Shown piece by piece: positions 26,456 to 35,863 of a stretch of DNA of 64,000 nt. Both the position numbers and the translations under genes were made by a program. The stretch lies in contig NZ_CP118605.1 in the NCBI RefSeq assembly GCF_029869925.1, forward strand, positions 124,001-188,000. Reading direction: 5' to 3'. The stretch comes from Microbulbifer bruguierae (lineage in GTDB: Bacteria; Pseudomonadota; Gammaproteobacteria; Pseudomonadales; Cellvibrionaceae). A model generated the notes under the pieces. That model was not told the DNA's origin, did no database searches, and saw only the letters and a program-made list of their open reading frames with translations. Numbering within the stretch: the first letter of the stretch is position 1; each line of letters opens with the position of its first letter.

Positions 26456-27904
26456 ATGCTTCATCGAGGTCTCTTGATTGCGGGTCGTGAAGTGGACGCT
26501 GCGACTGGCGAAACCTTTCCGGTACTAGCACCGGAAACCGGTCTTACACTGGGTTCTGTTGCCAGGGCGGGCGCGAGAGATGTCGACGATGCAGTCGCAT
26601 CTGCGCGCAGAGGATTTGTCGCCTGGTATCGGATGGCACCGGCTGAGCGTGAAGATGTATTGCTCAAGGCGGCGGAACTGGTAGCCCGGGAAGGGGAGGC
26701 ACGTTTTCTCGATACCTTGATCGACGAAAGCGGCTCGGCGATTCGCAAGGCGCGCCGGGAAATCCAGTACACCGTGGATCTGCTGCGCACAGCGGCGGGT
26801 GAAGCGCGGCGGCTTTACGGCGAGACTTTCCCCAATGATGACCCGCATAAAATCAGCCTGGTGATCCGGGAGCCCCTGGGCACGGTCGCTGTCGTTTCTC
26901 CCTACAATGCGCCACTGTCATTGCTTACCAAGATGGCCGCTTTTCCGCTCGCTGCGGGCAATGCCATTGTGATCAAACCCTCGGAAGAAACCCCGCTGAC
27001 TGCATTGGCGTTCGGGCGCCTGTTACTGGATGCCGGTTTACCGCCTGAGGCTATCAGCGTGCTCACAGGCTTTGGCAATGAATGTGGCAAAGAACTGATC
27101 AATCACTCGGGCATTGATTCCGTGGCACTTACCGGCAGTACACAGACCGGTGTGCTGGTTGCGCAGCAGGCCCTCAATCGCATGCGCAGGGTCCAGCTGG
27201 AGCTGGGCGGTAAAAGTGCGCTGCTGGTGTTGGAGGATGCCGACCCGCAGCAGGCTGCGGCGATTGCGGCGCAAGGGATATTTACCCATGCGGGTCAGAT
27301 CTGCATGGCCAACTCGCGCATTGTGGTCGATCAGAAAATTTACCCGGAGTTTGTCGAGGCACTTAAGCGGGAGGCCGAATCTCTGTCTCTCGGCGATCTA
27401 CGTGACGAAAAAACGGTTTACGGGCCTTTGATCAATGCCCGCGCGGTAGAAAAAGTACTGGAGCAGGTTCGCGCGGCACAGAGCGCCGGGGCGACACTGC
27501 TTACCGGTGGTGAAATTTCTTCGGTGGGTCCGCTGGTGATCAAGCCGACGGTGCTGCTGGAAGCTCCCAGAGACAGTGTCGTTTGGCGAGAGGAAAGTTT
27601 TGGTCCGGTCACCTGCGTCGCGCAGGCCGCTGGTCTTGAACACGCCATTGAAATTGCCAACGACAGTGAATATGGCCTGTCGGCGGCGGTGCTGACCAAC
27701 AACCTGCAATGGGGCTTGCAAGCGGCCAGGAAGATTCGGTCCGGCGCGGTACATATTGGCATGCATAGCTTTCAGAGCAATGCCCTGGCGCCCATCGGTG
27801 GCGTTGGTATGTCAGGGGTAGGGCGCAGCGGCGGTCGTTACAGCACCGAAGAATTTACCGAAGTGAAATGGATCAGTGCGGATACCGGGAGCCTGCCAGT
27901 ATGA
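26456..27904 (+). CDS. Aldehyde dehydrogenase, NAD(P)-dependent
   Basis: A 482-residue aldehyde dehydrogenase. PYNAPLSLLTKMAAFPLAAGN and IKPSEETP form the cofactor region, FTGS-like ALTGSTQTG lies near 232, LELGGKS near 256 holds the general base Glu, and GQICMANSR near 290 holds the catalytic Cys. It oxidises an aldehyde to the acid; the substrate is unknown. It is like the vanillin/benzaldehyde group in general appearance. The start at 26456 has AGGAAAAG upstream; an in-frame TTG at 26438 is less likely. Its stop overlaps the next start as ATGA (27901-27904), indicating an operon. Confidence 0.9.
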   Translation: MLHRGLLIAGREVDAATGETFPVLAPETGLTLGSVARAGARDVDDAVASARRGFVAWYRMAPAEREDVLLKAAELVAREGEARFLDTLIDESGSAIRKARREIQYTVDLLRTAAGEARRLYGETFPNDDPHKISLVIREPLGTVAVVSPYNAPLSLLTKMAAFPLAAGNAIVIKPSEETPLTALAFGRLLLDAGLPPEAISVLTGFGNECGKELINHSGIDSVALTGSTQTGVLVAQQALNRMRRVQLELGGKSALLVLEDADPQQAAAIAAQGIFTHAGQICMANSRIVVDQKIYPEFVEALKREAESLSLGDLRDEKTVYGPLINARAVEKVLEQVRAAQSAGATLLTGGEISSVGPLVIKPTVLLEAPRDSVVWREESFGPVTCVAQAAGLEHAIEIANDSEYGLSAAVLTNNLQWGLQAARKIRSGAVHIGMHSFQSNALAPIGGVGMSGVGRSGGRYSTEEFTEVKWISADTGSLPV

Positions 27905-28815
27905 GTACCCTTGAACTTCAGCCACCCCCTGCACCGGAGAGCAATCTGCGCAGGGGGTATCTGGACTACACCTGGGGGCAGTTGCACTACCGCTCCATGG
28001 GGTGTCGTAGCTTGCCGCTACTGGTGCTTTTGCATCAGACCCCCAGTGCATCGGAAATGTACTTGCCGCTGATGCGGCTGGTCGCCAAGCGCTATCACGT
28101 GGTTGCTATCGACACTCCCGGTTTTGGTGCCAGTGACCCGATGCCCGGCAGAGTGAGCGTCAAAGGGTTGGGGCAGGAGCTTCACAAGGCGTTACTAAAA
28201 AAATATGCCTGTCCGTATTTTCTCTTTGGTCACCACAGCGGCGCAGCCATTGCCACCAGCATGGCGGCCGAGAATCCCCAGTGGGTCACCTCTCTGGCTC
28301 TGAGTGGGCCGCCCTTGCTGACCGAAGCGCAGCGCCAGGCGCTGCCGCACTCTGCGGAAGAAATTCCACTTGAGGAGGATGGTGGACACCTGCTGAAAAT
28401 GTGGTGGCGCCTGCGTAAAAAGGACCATAGTGCTCCGCTGGAAATCAGCCAGCGGGAGCTGCAGCTGGCGTTTACTTGTGGCAACTATTATCGCGAGTGT
28501 TATCAGGCTGTGGCGGATTACGATTTCGCCAGTGATCTTTCGCGAGTGACCTGTCCGATTCTCCTTTTTGCCGGTAAACGGGACCTGCTGTATGGCGCCG
28601 TCGCGGCTTCGAAAAAAATTGCCAGAGACGCGAAAACGTTGCATTCCGAAGTGGACGCCGCGACGTATGTGTGTGAAACCCATGCGCCTTTCGTGGCATC
28701 GGCCCTGCGCGAATTCTTTGTGGCCCCGGATTTACAAGTGGAGAGAGCGCCGACAAATGCGGTAACGGAAGCTGTTTCAGTAGTAAACCGGGTTGAACGG
28801 GAAAGTATCAGCTGA
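27901..28815 (+). CDS. Alpha/beta hydrolase
   Basis: A 304-residue alpha/beta hydrolase of the MhpC/haloalkane dehalogenase group. LLHQTPSASEMY takes the oxyanion place near 44, IDTPGFGASD lies at 70-79, the nucleophile elbow is GHHSGAA with S113, an Asp sits in AGKRDLLYG, and a His in CETHAPF. Such enzymes cleave esters or carbon-carbon bonds of ring-cleavage products. In the tetrapyrrole reading it could remove the C13 methyl ester or the phytol tail; it could equally be a C-C hydrolase. Its start overlaps the aldehyde dehydrogenase stop by 4 nt, and its stop overlaps the next ATG by one base. Confidence 0.8.
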   Translation: MSTLELQPPPAPESNLRRGYLDYTWGQLHYRSMGCRSLPLLVLLHQTPSASEMYLPLMRLVAKRYHVVAIDTPGFGASDPMPGRVSVKGLGQELHKALLKKYACPYFLFGHHSGAAIATSMAAENPQWVTSLALSGPPLLTEAQRQALPHSAEEIPLEEDGGHLLKMWWRLRKKDHSAPLEISQRELQLAFTCGNYYRECYQAVADYDFASDLSRVTCPILLFAGKRDLLYGAVAASKKIARDAKTLHSEVDAATYVCETHAPFVASALREFFVAPDLQVERAPTNAVTEAVSVVNRVERESIS

Positions 28816-29441
28816 TGGATCTCAAACGTAACTCTCTGGGTATTGGTGAAAGACCGGCGCTGCTGCTGGTGGATATGATCAACGGGTTCACTAATCCTGA
28901 GTGCCCCCTTGGGACCCACTGCCCCGAGGTGATCCAGGCGAACCAGCAATTACTCAATGCCTTCCGGGCCAGGTGCCTGCCAATTTTCTTTACTACGGTT
29001 GTATATCGAGATACCGCACAGGCGCGGGTCTTCCGCGAGCGCATTCCGCATCTGGAATGGTTACAGGCGGAAAGTCCCTGGGTTGAAGTCGATGCCCATC
29101 TGGCGATGCAAGCCGGTGAGATATTGATCGAAAAGCAGTGGCCCAGTGCTTTTTTTCGCACTGATCTGGCGGCCCACATTGCTAGCGAGGGTGTGGACTC
29201 GATTGTGGTAACTGGCCTGACGACCAGCGGATGCGTGCGCGCTTCGGTGGTTGATGCACTGCAGCATGATTTAAGAGTTGTGGTCGCCGAAGAGGCGGTG
29301 GGCGATCGAAACCCGGATGCCCACCGCGCCAATCTTTTTGACATGCACGCAAAATATGCGGACGTCGAAAAGCTGGCATCTGTTCTGCAGGCCGTTGCTG
29401 CACTGCCTATGGCTAACTGCCGCGAAACCTCGCCAAACTAG
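28815..29441 (+). CDS. Isochorismatase-fold amidase, maleamate/carbamoylsarcosine type
   Basis: A 208-residue cysteine hydrolase. The catalytic Asp-Lys-Cys set is D20 (LLVDMINGF), K107 (LIEKQWPSAFF) and C140 (TTSGCVRAS). The tail VGDRNPDAHRANLFDMHAKYADV is characteristic of the N-carbamoylsarcosine amidohydrolase and maleamate amidohydrolase (NicF) branch. That branch releases ammonia from maleamate-type amides. In the island this fits a maleimide to maleamate to maleate route for pyrrole-derived fragments, which is inference. The start codon overlaps the stop of the hydrolase gene (TGATG). Confidence 0.8.
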   Translation: MDLKRNSLGIGERPALLLVDMINGFTNPECPLGTHCPEVIQANQQLLNAFRARCLPIFFTTVVYRDTAQARVFRERIPHLEWLQAESPWVEVDAHLAMQAGEILIEKQWPSAFFRTDLAAHIASEGVDSIVVTGLTTSGCVRASVVDALQHDLRVVVAEEAVGDRNPDAHRANLFDMHAKYADVEKLASVLQAVAALPMANCRETSPN

Positions 29442-29526
29442 AACCGAACCCTTCAGAAAAATCTGCCGGTTATGCTGAGATTGAATCTGCATTTAATGCC
29501 GGTAAGAACATGCGGTAGTAACTCCC

Positions 29527-30828
29527 ATGAAAATTGCATTTTTTGTCGTGCTGCTGGACATGATCGGTTTCGGCATCATGTTACCGATTCTTGCCTATTA
29601 CGCGTTGCAACTTGGAGCTGATGCGTCCACCGCAACCTTCTGTATGGCCCTGTATGTGTTTGGCATGTTTATTGGTACCCCAGTGTGGGGGCGGTTGTCG
29701 GACCGGTTTGGCCGCAAGCCGATTCTGGCGATCAGTCTTGTAGGTAGCGTACTGGGTTACATCGTGCTGGCCTTTGCAACCGAAGTATGGATGGTGGGCG
29801 TGAGTCGTCTGTTCAGCGGGTTGATGGCCGGCAACCTGTCGGTGGCACAGGCCTATGTGGCGGATGTGACAGATGAGAAAGACCGGGCCAAGGGCATGGG
29901 GATGTTGGGCGCTGCATTTGGCTTGAGTTTTATTCTCGGCCCGCTACTGGGGGGTGTGTTGGCCGGTGACAGCTTCGAGGATGCCAATCTGCGCCTGCCT
30001 GCCATGATCTCTGCACTACTTTCGGCTTCCGCACTCCTTTGTGTTCTGCTGTTTCTCCGCGAGAGCAGGCCTGAACCAGATACTGCTGCGAACGATGCTG
30101 TCACGAACGAAGCTGTCGGGAATGATGCTGTCGGGAATGAAAGTGCCGCGGCGACCAATTCCTATGGGGACTTTCTGCGCTGGCTTTTTTCCTCTCAACC
30201 CTTACTGCTTCTGCTGTTTATCGCTATGGCGGTATACAACGTGGCGGCAGGATTGGTGGAATCGGTATTTCCTATCTGGGCGGAAGCCACAGGGATTGCC
30301 GACGGCCCCCAGGGGCTGGTACCGATTCTTCTGGTCGCGGGGCTTGCCATGGTCGTTATGCAGGGAGGTGCTATTGGCCCGCTGAGTCGCCGGTTTGGAG
30401 AGGCCCGCCTTGTTGTCACCGGCAGTGTGGTGTTTGGGCTGGCTGTGCTCGGGCTCACTCTGGCTGGAAGCGCTTCATCATCGGTTGGCGCGACCGGTGC
30501 GCTTGTGGTGCAGGCCATTGGCGCTGCGCTGGTGATTACTTCCATGCAGTCTCTGGTTTCCAAGCAGGCGCTGGCGAATAACCGCGGTGCCGTAATGGGG
30601 AGTTACAGCGCGTTGGGTACGCTTGGCCGCGGCATAGGCACTGCAGTTACCGGAGCACTATTCTCGGGAGTGCATCTGCATGCCTCTTACTACCTGGGTG
30701 CACTGTGTATGATTCCGTTGCTGGCGATCGCGTTGTGGGTAGTGCGTGCGCAGTTGGCGACAGGCGCAAGGGTCACAGGTTCGGTAACGGATAAAGGCTT
30801 GAATGTCGATCATTCCACTTCGGTTTGA
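29527..30828 (+). CDS. MFS transporter, TetA-like
   Basis: A 433-residue major facilitator with about 12 membrane segments. The motif GRLSDRFGRKP near 58-68 is the classic loop 2-3 signature, and DMIGFGIMLPILAYYA at the start resembles the TetA/Bcr drug-efflux branch. The central loop carries four 15-base units coding for N-(D/E)-A-V-(T/G)-like pentapeptides (30091-30150), a small tandem expansion. It follows the amidase by 85 bases and probably ends the operon that begins at 24261. Its substrate is unknown; export of a reactive or coloured intermediate is one possibility. Confidence 0.85.
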   Translation: MKIAFFVVLLDMIGFGIMLPILAYYALQLGADASTATFCMALYVFGMFIGTPVWGRLSDRFGRKPILAISLVGSVLGYIVLAFATEVWMVGVSRLFSGLMAGNLSVAQAYVADVTDEKDRAKGMGMLGAAFGLSFILGPLLGGVLAGDSFEDANLRLPAMISALLSASALLCVLLFLRESRPEPDTAANDAVTNEAVGNDAVGNESAAATNSYGDFLRWLFSSQPLLLLLFIAMAVYNVAAGLVESVFPIWAEATGIADGPQGLVPILLVAGLAMVVMQGGAIGPLSRRFGEARLVVTGSVVFGLAVLGLTLAGSASSSVGATGALVVQAIGAALVITSMQSLVSKQALANNRGAVMGSYSALGTLGRGIGTAVTGALFSGVHLHASYYLGALCMIPLLAIALWVVRAQLATGARVTGSVTDKGLNVDHSTSV

Positions 30829-30845
30829 ACGATGGGTCCGGTTAA

Positions 30846-30859
30846 TTGATAAAAATCAT
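30846..30859. promoter_or_regulatory. FNR/CRP-like dyad, TTGAT-AAAA-ATCAT
   Basis: One mismatch to TTGAY-N4-RTCAA, 54 bases before the start of the gene at 30914, a classic activator distance if transcription starts near 30894. Confidence 0.55.
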
Positions 30860-30913
30860 CTCACGCCAAAAGACATACTTATATAACATTTAACAGTTTC
30901 TACGGAGTCGCAA

Positions 30914-31690
30914 ATGGACAACTACCAAATTGCTCGGCGTGCACAGATCGGGGTCATCATTCCTTCTACCAATACTGGTGTGGAGTACGATCTGCAGAAG
31001 CTTGGTTTTGATGGTGTGACCTGGCATCCATCGCGCTTCTGGATTGAGTTGCGCAATTGGTCTGACGAAATGGAAAAGACGGGCGACGATGCCAATACGG
31101 TATTCGAGCGTTTCCTCGACATCATGCGCGATGAAATCCCCACTTCTATCCGCAATGTGCTGTCCGCAAAGGTCAATCACATCATGCTGGGTATGTCCGC
31201 GGAAACCTTCTGGGGTGGACTGGATGGGAATATTCGTTTTGAGCAGGAAATTCGCGATCAGATTGGCGATCTCGGATTGACCACCGGCGCCGGTGCAACC
31301 CGCGACGCACTCAATTGCTTTGGAGCAAAACGAATTTCTGTAATTACACCCTATCCTCCGGTGGGTGACGACAATGTGTATCGCTTTTTCAGTGACATCG
31401 GTTTTGAAGTGGTAAAAGTGAAAGGCATGAACCGCCCCTCCGCCACTTCCATCGCCGAGACACCAATCCAGCAAGTGCTGGATGCGATACGGGAAGTGGA
31501 TGGCGACAACGTGGATGCCATTGTGCAGTGCGGTACCAACCTCTCAACCATGGATGTTTTTCCAACCCTTGAACACTGGTTGCAGAAGCCGCTACTGCCG
31601 ATCAATGTCGCCACTGCATGGCACGCATTGCGCGCATGTGGTGTGAACGATCGGATTACCGGGAAAGGGCGGTTGCTGGAAGAGTTTTAA
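30914..31690 (+). CDS. Maleate isomerase/arylmalonate decarboxylase family
   Basis: A 258-residue protein of the Asp/Glu racemase superfamily. RAQIGVIIPSTNTGVEYD at the start, TTGAGATRDALNCFGAKRISVITPYPP near 123-149 and IVQCGTNLST near 203-212 are family landmarks. Maleate isomerases use two Cys residues; here the second is present (C206) but the first position appears to be the MSA in MLGMSAETF (91-99). This single-Cys pattern recalls arylmalonate decarboxylase. The enzyme could therefore isomerise or decarboxylate a substituted maleate or malonate. It is the first gene after a regulator dyad, followed by a TonB-dependent receptor. Confidence 0.75.
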   Translation: MDNYQIARRAQIGVIIPSTNTGVEYDLQKLGFDGVTWHPSRFWIELRNWSDEMEKTGDDANTVFERFLDIMRDEIPTSIRNVLSAKVNHIMLGMSAETFWGGLDGNIRFEQEIRDQIGDLGLTTGAGATRDALNCFGAKRISVITPYPPVGDDNVYRFFSDIGFEVVKVKGMNRPSATSIAETPIQQVLDAIREVDGDNVDAIVQCGTNLSTMDVFPTLEHWLQKPLLPINVATAWHALRACGVNDRITGKGRLLEEF

Positions 31691-31733
31691 TACAAATCAT
31701 GGAGCTTAGTGGAAGGGCTCCGGATGAATTTCG

Positions 31734-31862
31734 GATAACAATAAGCGGCTGAAGCCGTGTGCATTGGATGCAAAAGCAGGTGATGAACGACATATGCGGA
31801 ATGTGGAGGTAACGCCTTCTGCTAGCCATTAACAAGCTGTACCTCTAGATAACAATAAGCGG
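31734..31862 (+). repeat. 15-base direct repeat flanking the receptor leader
   Basis: GATAACAATAAGCGG occurs at 31734-31748 and again at 31848-31862. The second copy forms the ribosome binding region of the TonB-dependent receptor gene. The intervening 99 bases hold no gene. It may be a small duplication of the translation start region. Confidence 0.5.
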
Positions 31863-31869
31863 AGCCGAT

Positions 31870-34518
31870 ATGTACCGTAAACCTTTAACGCTGGCAGTGG
31901 CGTCGGCAATTTTTTCATCAGGAACTTTGGTTACTCCTGTGTACGCTCAGGATTCCAAAGCGGATCACAATAAAAACGTTACTGCACTTCGTGGCGAGAA
32001 CTTTGCCATTGAAGAGGTGGTGGTGACTGCGCGGAAGCGTGAAGAAACTCTTGATACTGTGCCGGTGGCCATCGATGTACTGGGCAGTCAGGCACTGATG
32101 GAGAAAGGCATCTCGACACTGGACGACGTTGCCCGCTACACCCCGGGCCTGAACTTTCAAACCGGCTTGATGCCAAACGACACTCGTATCAGTCTGCGTG
32201 GCTTTTCTTCCACTCGCGGTCGCTCCAATGTGGCGATCCTTGTGGACGGCATAGATATTTCCTCAGAATCCATGACTTCTGCCGGTGGCGGCATAGGGCC
32301 GAACTTGAGCCTGATGGATCTGGAACGCGTTGAAGTGGTGAAGGGCCCGCAGAGCGCACTGTATGGCCGTTCGGCTTTTTCCGGTGCCGTGAATTACGTT
32401 ACCAAGCGCCCGGGTGACGCTGGTGAAACCTCCGTCAGCGTGGACGCCAATGATCAGGGATTCGCGAAACTGCAAGTGGCCGCGAATGTACCAATGATTT
32501 CGGATGTCCTGGCAGGCTCAATCAATTTGGCCAAGACAGAATTCGATGGTTACTACAAAAACCCGAATACTGGCGGCGATTTGGGAGGCACAGAGTCTGA
32601 GGGTATTGCCACAGCGCTGTTCTGGACACCTACTGAATCGTTTTCCGCTTACTGGCGCGGGGAATACAGCGAAGAACATTATTCTCCTCGCGCTATCGTG
32701 GAGCGTGAAAGTCTGGTCAACACCGGCTCAGCGCCTGGTGATTTTGCACTTCTTGGTTCGGTAGGGGAGAACACCGTAATGGTTCCCGTGCCTGGCCGGG
32801 GTGCTACTGCTGCCGATTGTGCTACGGCGACGCCCTATGGCTACATGATTGGCATGCCGGTAGCCTGCGCACCGATTTTTTCCGGTAACGTGGGTGGCGC
32901 GAGCGAAAGTGAAATCGACCTGTCTGCAGATCCTCTCACCGGAAAAGACTTTGCCGGGACCCAGGTGCGCAGTGTTCGCACCACCCTGGAATTGGCCTGG
33001 AATACCGAAAGTTTTGATCTGGTTTCATTGACCGGTATCAATTACAACGATTCCCGAGTGCAGGAAGATTTTGACCGCACCGATTACGCGCTGCAGTCTC
33101 TGGGCCCAGGTACCGGCGCCTATATTTCGCATCCGTTTGACCCCACATATTTTCCCGGCTACCCCGGTGAATACACGCAGTACGGGGTAAATTCCAACAG
33201 TGACACCACGTTTGATGGCGAGCAGTTCAGCCAGGAATTCCGCTTGTCTGGTGCTTCGGAGAAGCTGGACTGGCAGGTGAGTGCGCTTTACTGGCGTGAG
33301 ACACTCGATACGGTGATGAACCAGAAATGGTGGTTGCGCGAAGGGGTTGACAAGGCGTTCTGGGACGCCTATCTGGATAGTTACTTCGGTGGAATGGGAA
33401 TGGTGGATCATCGCACCAGTCCGGTAGATCTTCCGATCCCCATGTCGCGTGAGACAGAACATCTTTCAGCGGCTTTCGCACTGAATTACAACATTACCGA
33501 GTCTGTGCGCGCGTCGCTGGAAGGTCGTTATCTGCAGGAAGATATCGATTACCGCAGCGTACCGCTGTCCACGCAGTTCAACGGGTTGATGGGTGTACCT
33601 TACTTTGACCCGGTGACATTTATGCCCGGTGAGCCACAGGAGCAAACCTATGCGCGCACCGATACTGCCTTTGTTCCCCGTGCGAGCATCGACTGGCAAG
33701 TGAGCGATGACACCATGGTCTACGCGTCTGCGGCAGAGGGCTTTAAACCCGGTGGCATGACCACCACCGATGGCAACGGCGATATTTCTATCGGTGAATA
33801 CGACCCGGAAGAACTTGTCGTGTACGAAGTGGGCTACAAGGGCAGTATGCTGGACAACCGCCTGCAGCTGACTGCCTCCGCGTTTCTGTATGACTACACA
33901 GACCAGCAAATTTCCTATTTTGTGGCCGATGTAAATACCGGTGCTCAGAACGCTGCCGTGACCAATGTGGGTGAGAGTTCACTGAAAGGCGTGGAGCTGG
34001 GGGTGGTTTATCGTCCTTCCAGTAACTGGACATTTGTCACGTCCTATACCGGAGTCAAGAGTCGCTTCGACGATTTCCGGATTGCGGACGTCGGTAATCC
34101 TGGAACACTCGACAAACTCTGGACCGGCACCGAGGATGGGGATTACACCGGTAATCAGTTCATCAACTCACCGGAAACCTCGGCTCTCGCCTCTATCCGC
34201 TATGATGGTGAGTTCGCCAATGGAGCCGGTTACTTTACCGAGCTACTGGCCAACTACGAGTCAAAGCGCTATCTGGATAGAGGGAATAATGCCTACTTGC
34301 CAGCGTATACGCTGGTCGATTTCCAGGGTGGCGTGAGCTGGCAGGATCTGGATGTGGTCCTGTACATTAATAACCTGCTGGATGACGATAAGGTCAAATC
34401 AGGTATCAACAATGTGGGTTACGGACATTTGCCAGCCGGGGCATTTACCGCACAGGTCGTGGACCTGATTCTGCCCAACCCGCGTACCGTCGGACTGCGC
34501 GCAAGCTACAGCTTCTGA
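31870..34518 (+). CDS. TonB-dependent outer-membrane receptor 1
   Basis: An 882-residue receptor. A signal peptide ends near residue 26 (PVYAQ); the Ton box is EEVVVTARK near 47-55; the plug domain runs to about 180, with VEVVKGPQSALYGRSAFSGAVNYVT near its end; the beta barrel continues to a C-terminal Phe (ASYSF). It imports a large or scarce molecule across the outer membrane, energised by TonB. The FRAP and NPNL motifs of classic haem receptors are not seen (YASAAEGFKPGG stands in that region), so a different ligand is likely. It is related to the receptor at 45542. Position beside tetrapyrrole-type genes suggests that class of ligand. Confidence 0.9.
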   Translation: MYRKPLTLAVASAIFSSGTLVTPVYAQDSKADHNKNVTALRGENFAIEEVVVTARKREETLDTVPVAIDVLGSQALMEKGISTLDDVARYTPGLNFQTGLMPNDTRISLRGFSSTRGRSNVAILVDGIDISSESMTSAGGGIGPNLSLMDLERVEVVKGPQSALYGRSAFSGAVNYVTKRPGDAGETSVSVDANDQGFAKLQVAANVPMISDVLAGSINLAKTEFDGYYKNPNTGGDLGGTESEGIATALFWTPTESFSAYWRGEYSEEHYSPRAIVERESLVNTGSAPGDFALLGSVGENTVMVPVPGRGATAADCATATPYGYMIGMPVACAPIFSGNVGGASESEIDLSADPLTGKDFAGTQVRSVRTTLELAWNTESFDLVSLTGINYNDSRVQEDFDRTDYALQSLGPGTGAYISHPFDPTYFPGYPGEYTQYGVNSNSDTTFDGEQFSQEFRLSGASEKLDWQVSALYWRETLDTVMNQKWWLREGVDKAFWDAYLDSYFGGMGMVDHRTSPVDLPIPMSRETEHLSAAFALNYNITESVRASLEGRYLQEDIDYRSVPLSTQFNGLMGVPYFDPVTFMPGEPQEQTYARTDTAFVPRASIDWQVSDDTMVYASAAEGFKPGGMTTTDGNGDISIGEYDPEELVVYEVGYKGSMLDNRLQLTASAFLYDYTDQQISYFVADVNTGAQNAAVTNVGESSLKGVELGVVYRPSSNWTFVTSYTGVKSRFDDFRIADVGNPGTLDKLWTGTEDGDYTGNQFINSPETSALASIRYDGEFANGAGYFTELLANYESKRYLDRGNNAYLPAYTLVDFQGGVSWQDLDVVLYINNLLDDDKVKSGINNVGYGHLPAGAFTAQVVDLILPNPRTVGLRASYSF

Positions 34519-34639
34519 TGAACACTCGATCCGGAGCGGTGGTGCCATCGCTCCGGATTGGGAGTATGATCCGGTTGGGCCTTTATGCGGGTCGCATGAA
34601 CGATAAAAACTGAACAATAAAATCATAAGAGGTACTCCA

Positions 34640-35608
34640 ATGACCGCCGTTTCCCTTGACGCCCGTTTGGCGGAGCGACCCTGGTATTACAGCGCGCCTT
34701 ATGTAGGTGGCCTGGCCTTTGCCTGGGTATTGCTGGAAAAAATGATCGCCCACATCTATCTGGTCACATTGATCTATGCCGGTATACCGGAATCGATCGC
34801 TTATAGTGTGGCCTTTGTTGTTGGAGCCTTTGGTCTCTTCCTGGTGTGGAAAGGGCTGGACAAAAACGAAGTACGCGGGACCTGGTTGGGGTTTATGGGC
34901 GGCGGCCTGATCTGGGTGTTCTGGTTTGAAATGTATCTGCACTTTATTGGTGCCAATAATAATTTTGCGCTGGCTGCGACAGATACTGGTATTCAGTACC
35001 TGGATAAGAATCAGTTAGCGGCTCTGTTTTCCGGTGACACTTCAATTCCGCGTCCTTATTTTATGGGGGAGCATGTATTCCTGCAGAGCTCAACGCTGTT
35101 TTGCGTCATGCTGATGATCTACATGGGCTTGAACAAGGATATTCGCTGCCGGTTGATTCTCTGGGTGCGGAAGTTGTTCGGACTGCGTCCGGGTAAGCCG
35201 ACCCAGGGCTATAAACCCCAATACGCGCGTGTGGCGGCAATGGAAGTAATGTTTGTCAATTGGTTTATGTATACCCTCATGCTATTTGTGAATGACGAGC
35301 GTGTTTTTGGCCTCCACCACATTGCTACATACATTACTACCGTCGCGGTTGCACTCTGGGCGGGATATATCATTCTCAAACAATTCAAGCAGCGAGAGGT
35401 AGGGCTGGCGATTCGCTACGCCATTGCGGTGGCTGGTGTGTTCTGGTTCCTGCCGGAGCAGACGGTGTTGTGGAAGTGGTTTCGTGAGCCCTGGGTGCAC
35501 TACCTGGAGTTCCCAATCACTGCTAGCCTGATTATTGGCGCCTACATCGCTCTGGCTGTGTTGTTCTGGAAGACGCCGGTAAACCCGGAAACCGGAAAAT
35601 CCCTCTGA
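34640..35608 (+). CDS. Polytopic membrane protein, unknown family
   Basis: A 322-residue inner-membrane protein with about eight hydrophobic segments, the first beginning near residue 19. No named family is recognised. Conserved-looking polar spots within or next to helices include EMYLHFIGANNNF near 97-109, GEHVFLQSS near 146-154, DERVFGLHHIATY near 220-232 and EPWVHYLEFP near 289-298. The His-rich set could bind a metal or haem, which is inference. It follows the TonB receptor and precedes a secreted DUF2141 protein on the same strand. AGAGGTACTCC lies before the ATG. Confidence 0.65.
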   Translation: MTAVSLDARLAERPWYYSAPYVGGLAFAWVLLEKMIAHIYLVTLIYAGIPESIAYSVAFVVGAFGLFLVWKGLDKNEVRGTWLGFMGGGLIWVFWFEMYLHFIGANNNFALAATDTGIQYLDKNQLAALFSGDTSIPRPYFMGEHVFLQSSTLFCVMLMIYMGLNKDIRCRLILWVRKLFGLRPGKPTQGYKPQYARVAAMEVMFVNWFMYTLMLFVNDERVFGLHHIATYITTVAVALWAGYIILKQFKQREVGLAIRYAIAVAGVFWFLPEQTVLWKWFREPWVHYLEFPITASLIIGAYIALAVLFWKTPVNPETGKSL

Positions 35609-35863
35609 CTTGATTCCATGGATGCATGGGGGAACTCCATGTTTGCCCGTGCATTCCAAACCTTGCCATGTTTCGATACTTGGTTGTCGGCACAATTGGC
35701 GTCGCGATGCCCGCTAAGTGAACCGGTTGATGTTCCTGCACGTACATGAAGTATGTGCTTCGGGCCTGGCTTGTCACTTTCACGAATTTCCACGGGAATA
35801 ACCGCAATAGTTGCGGGTTGCCTTTTCAAAAAAATACGCAGAAACAACTGGCGAGGAAAAGTT

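Noticed and set aside
31870..34518. Haem receptor annotation for TonB receptor 1
   Set aside because: The FRAP and NPNL motifs are not present, and the island context alone does not justify naming the ligand.
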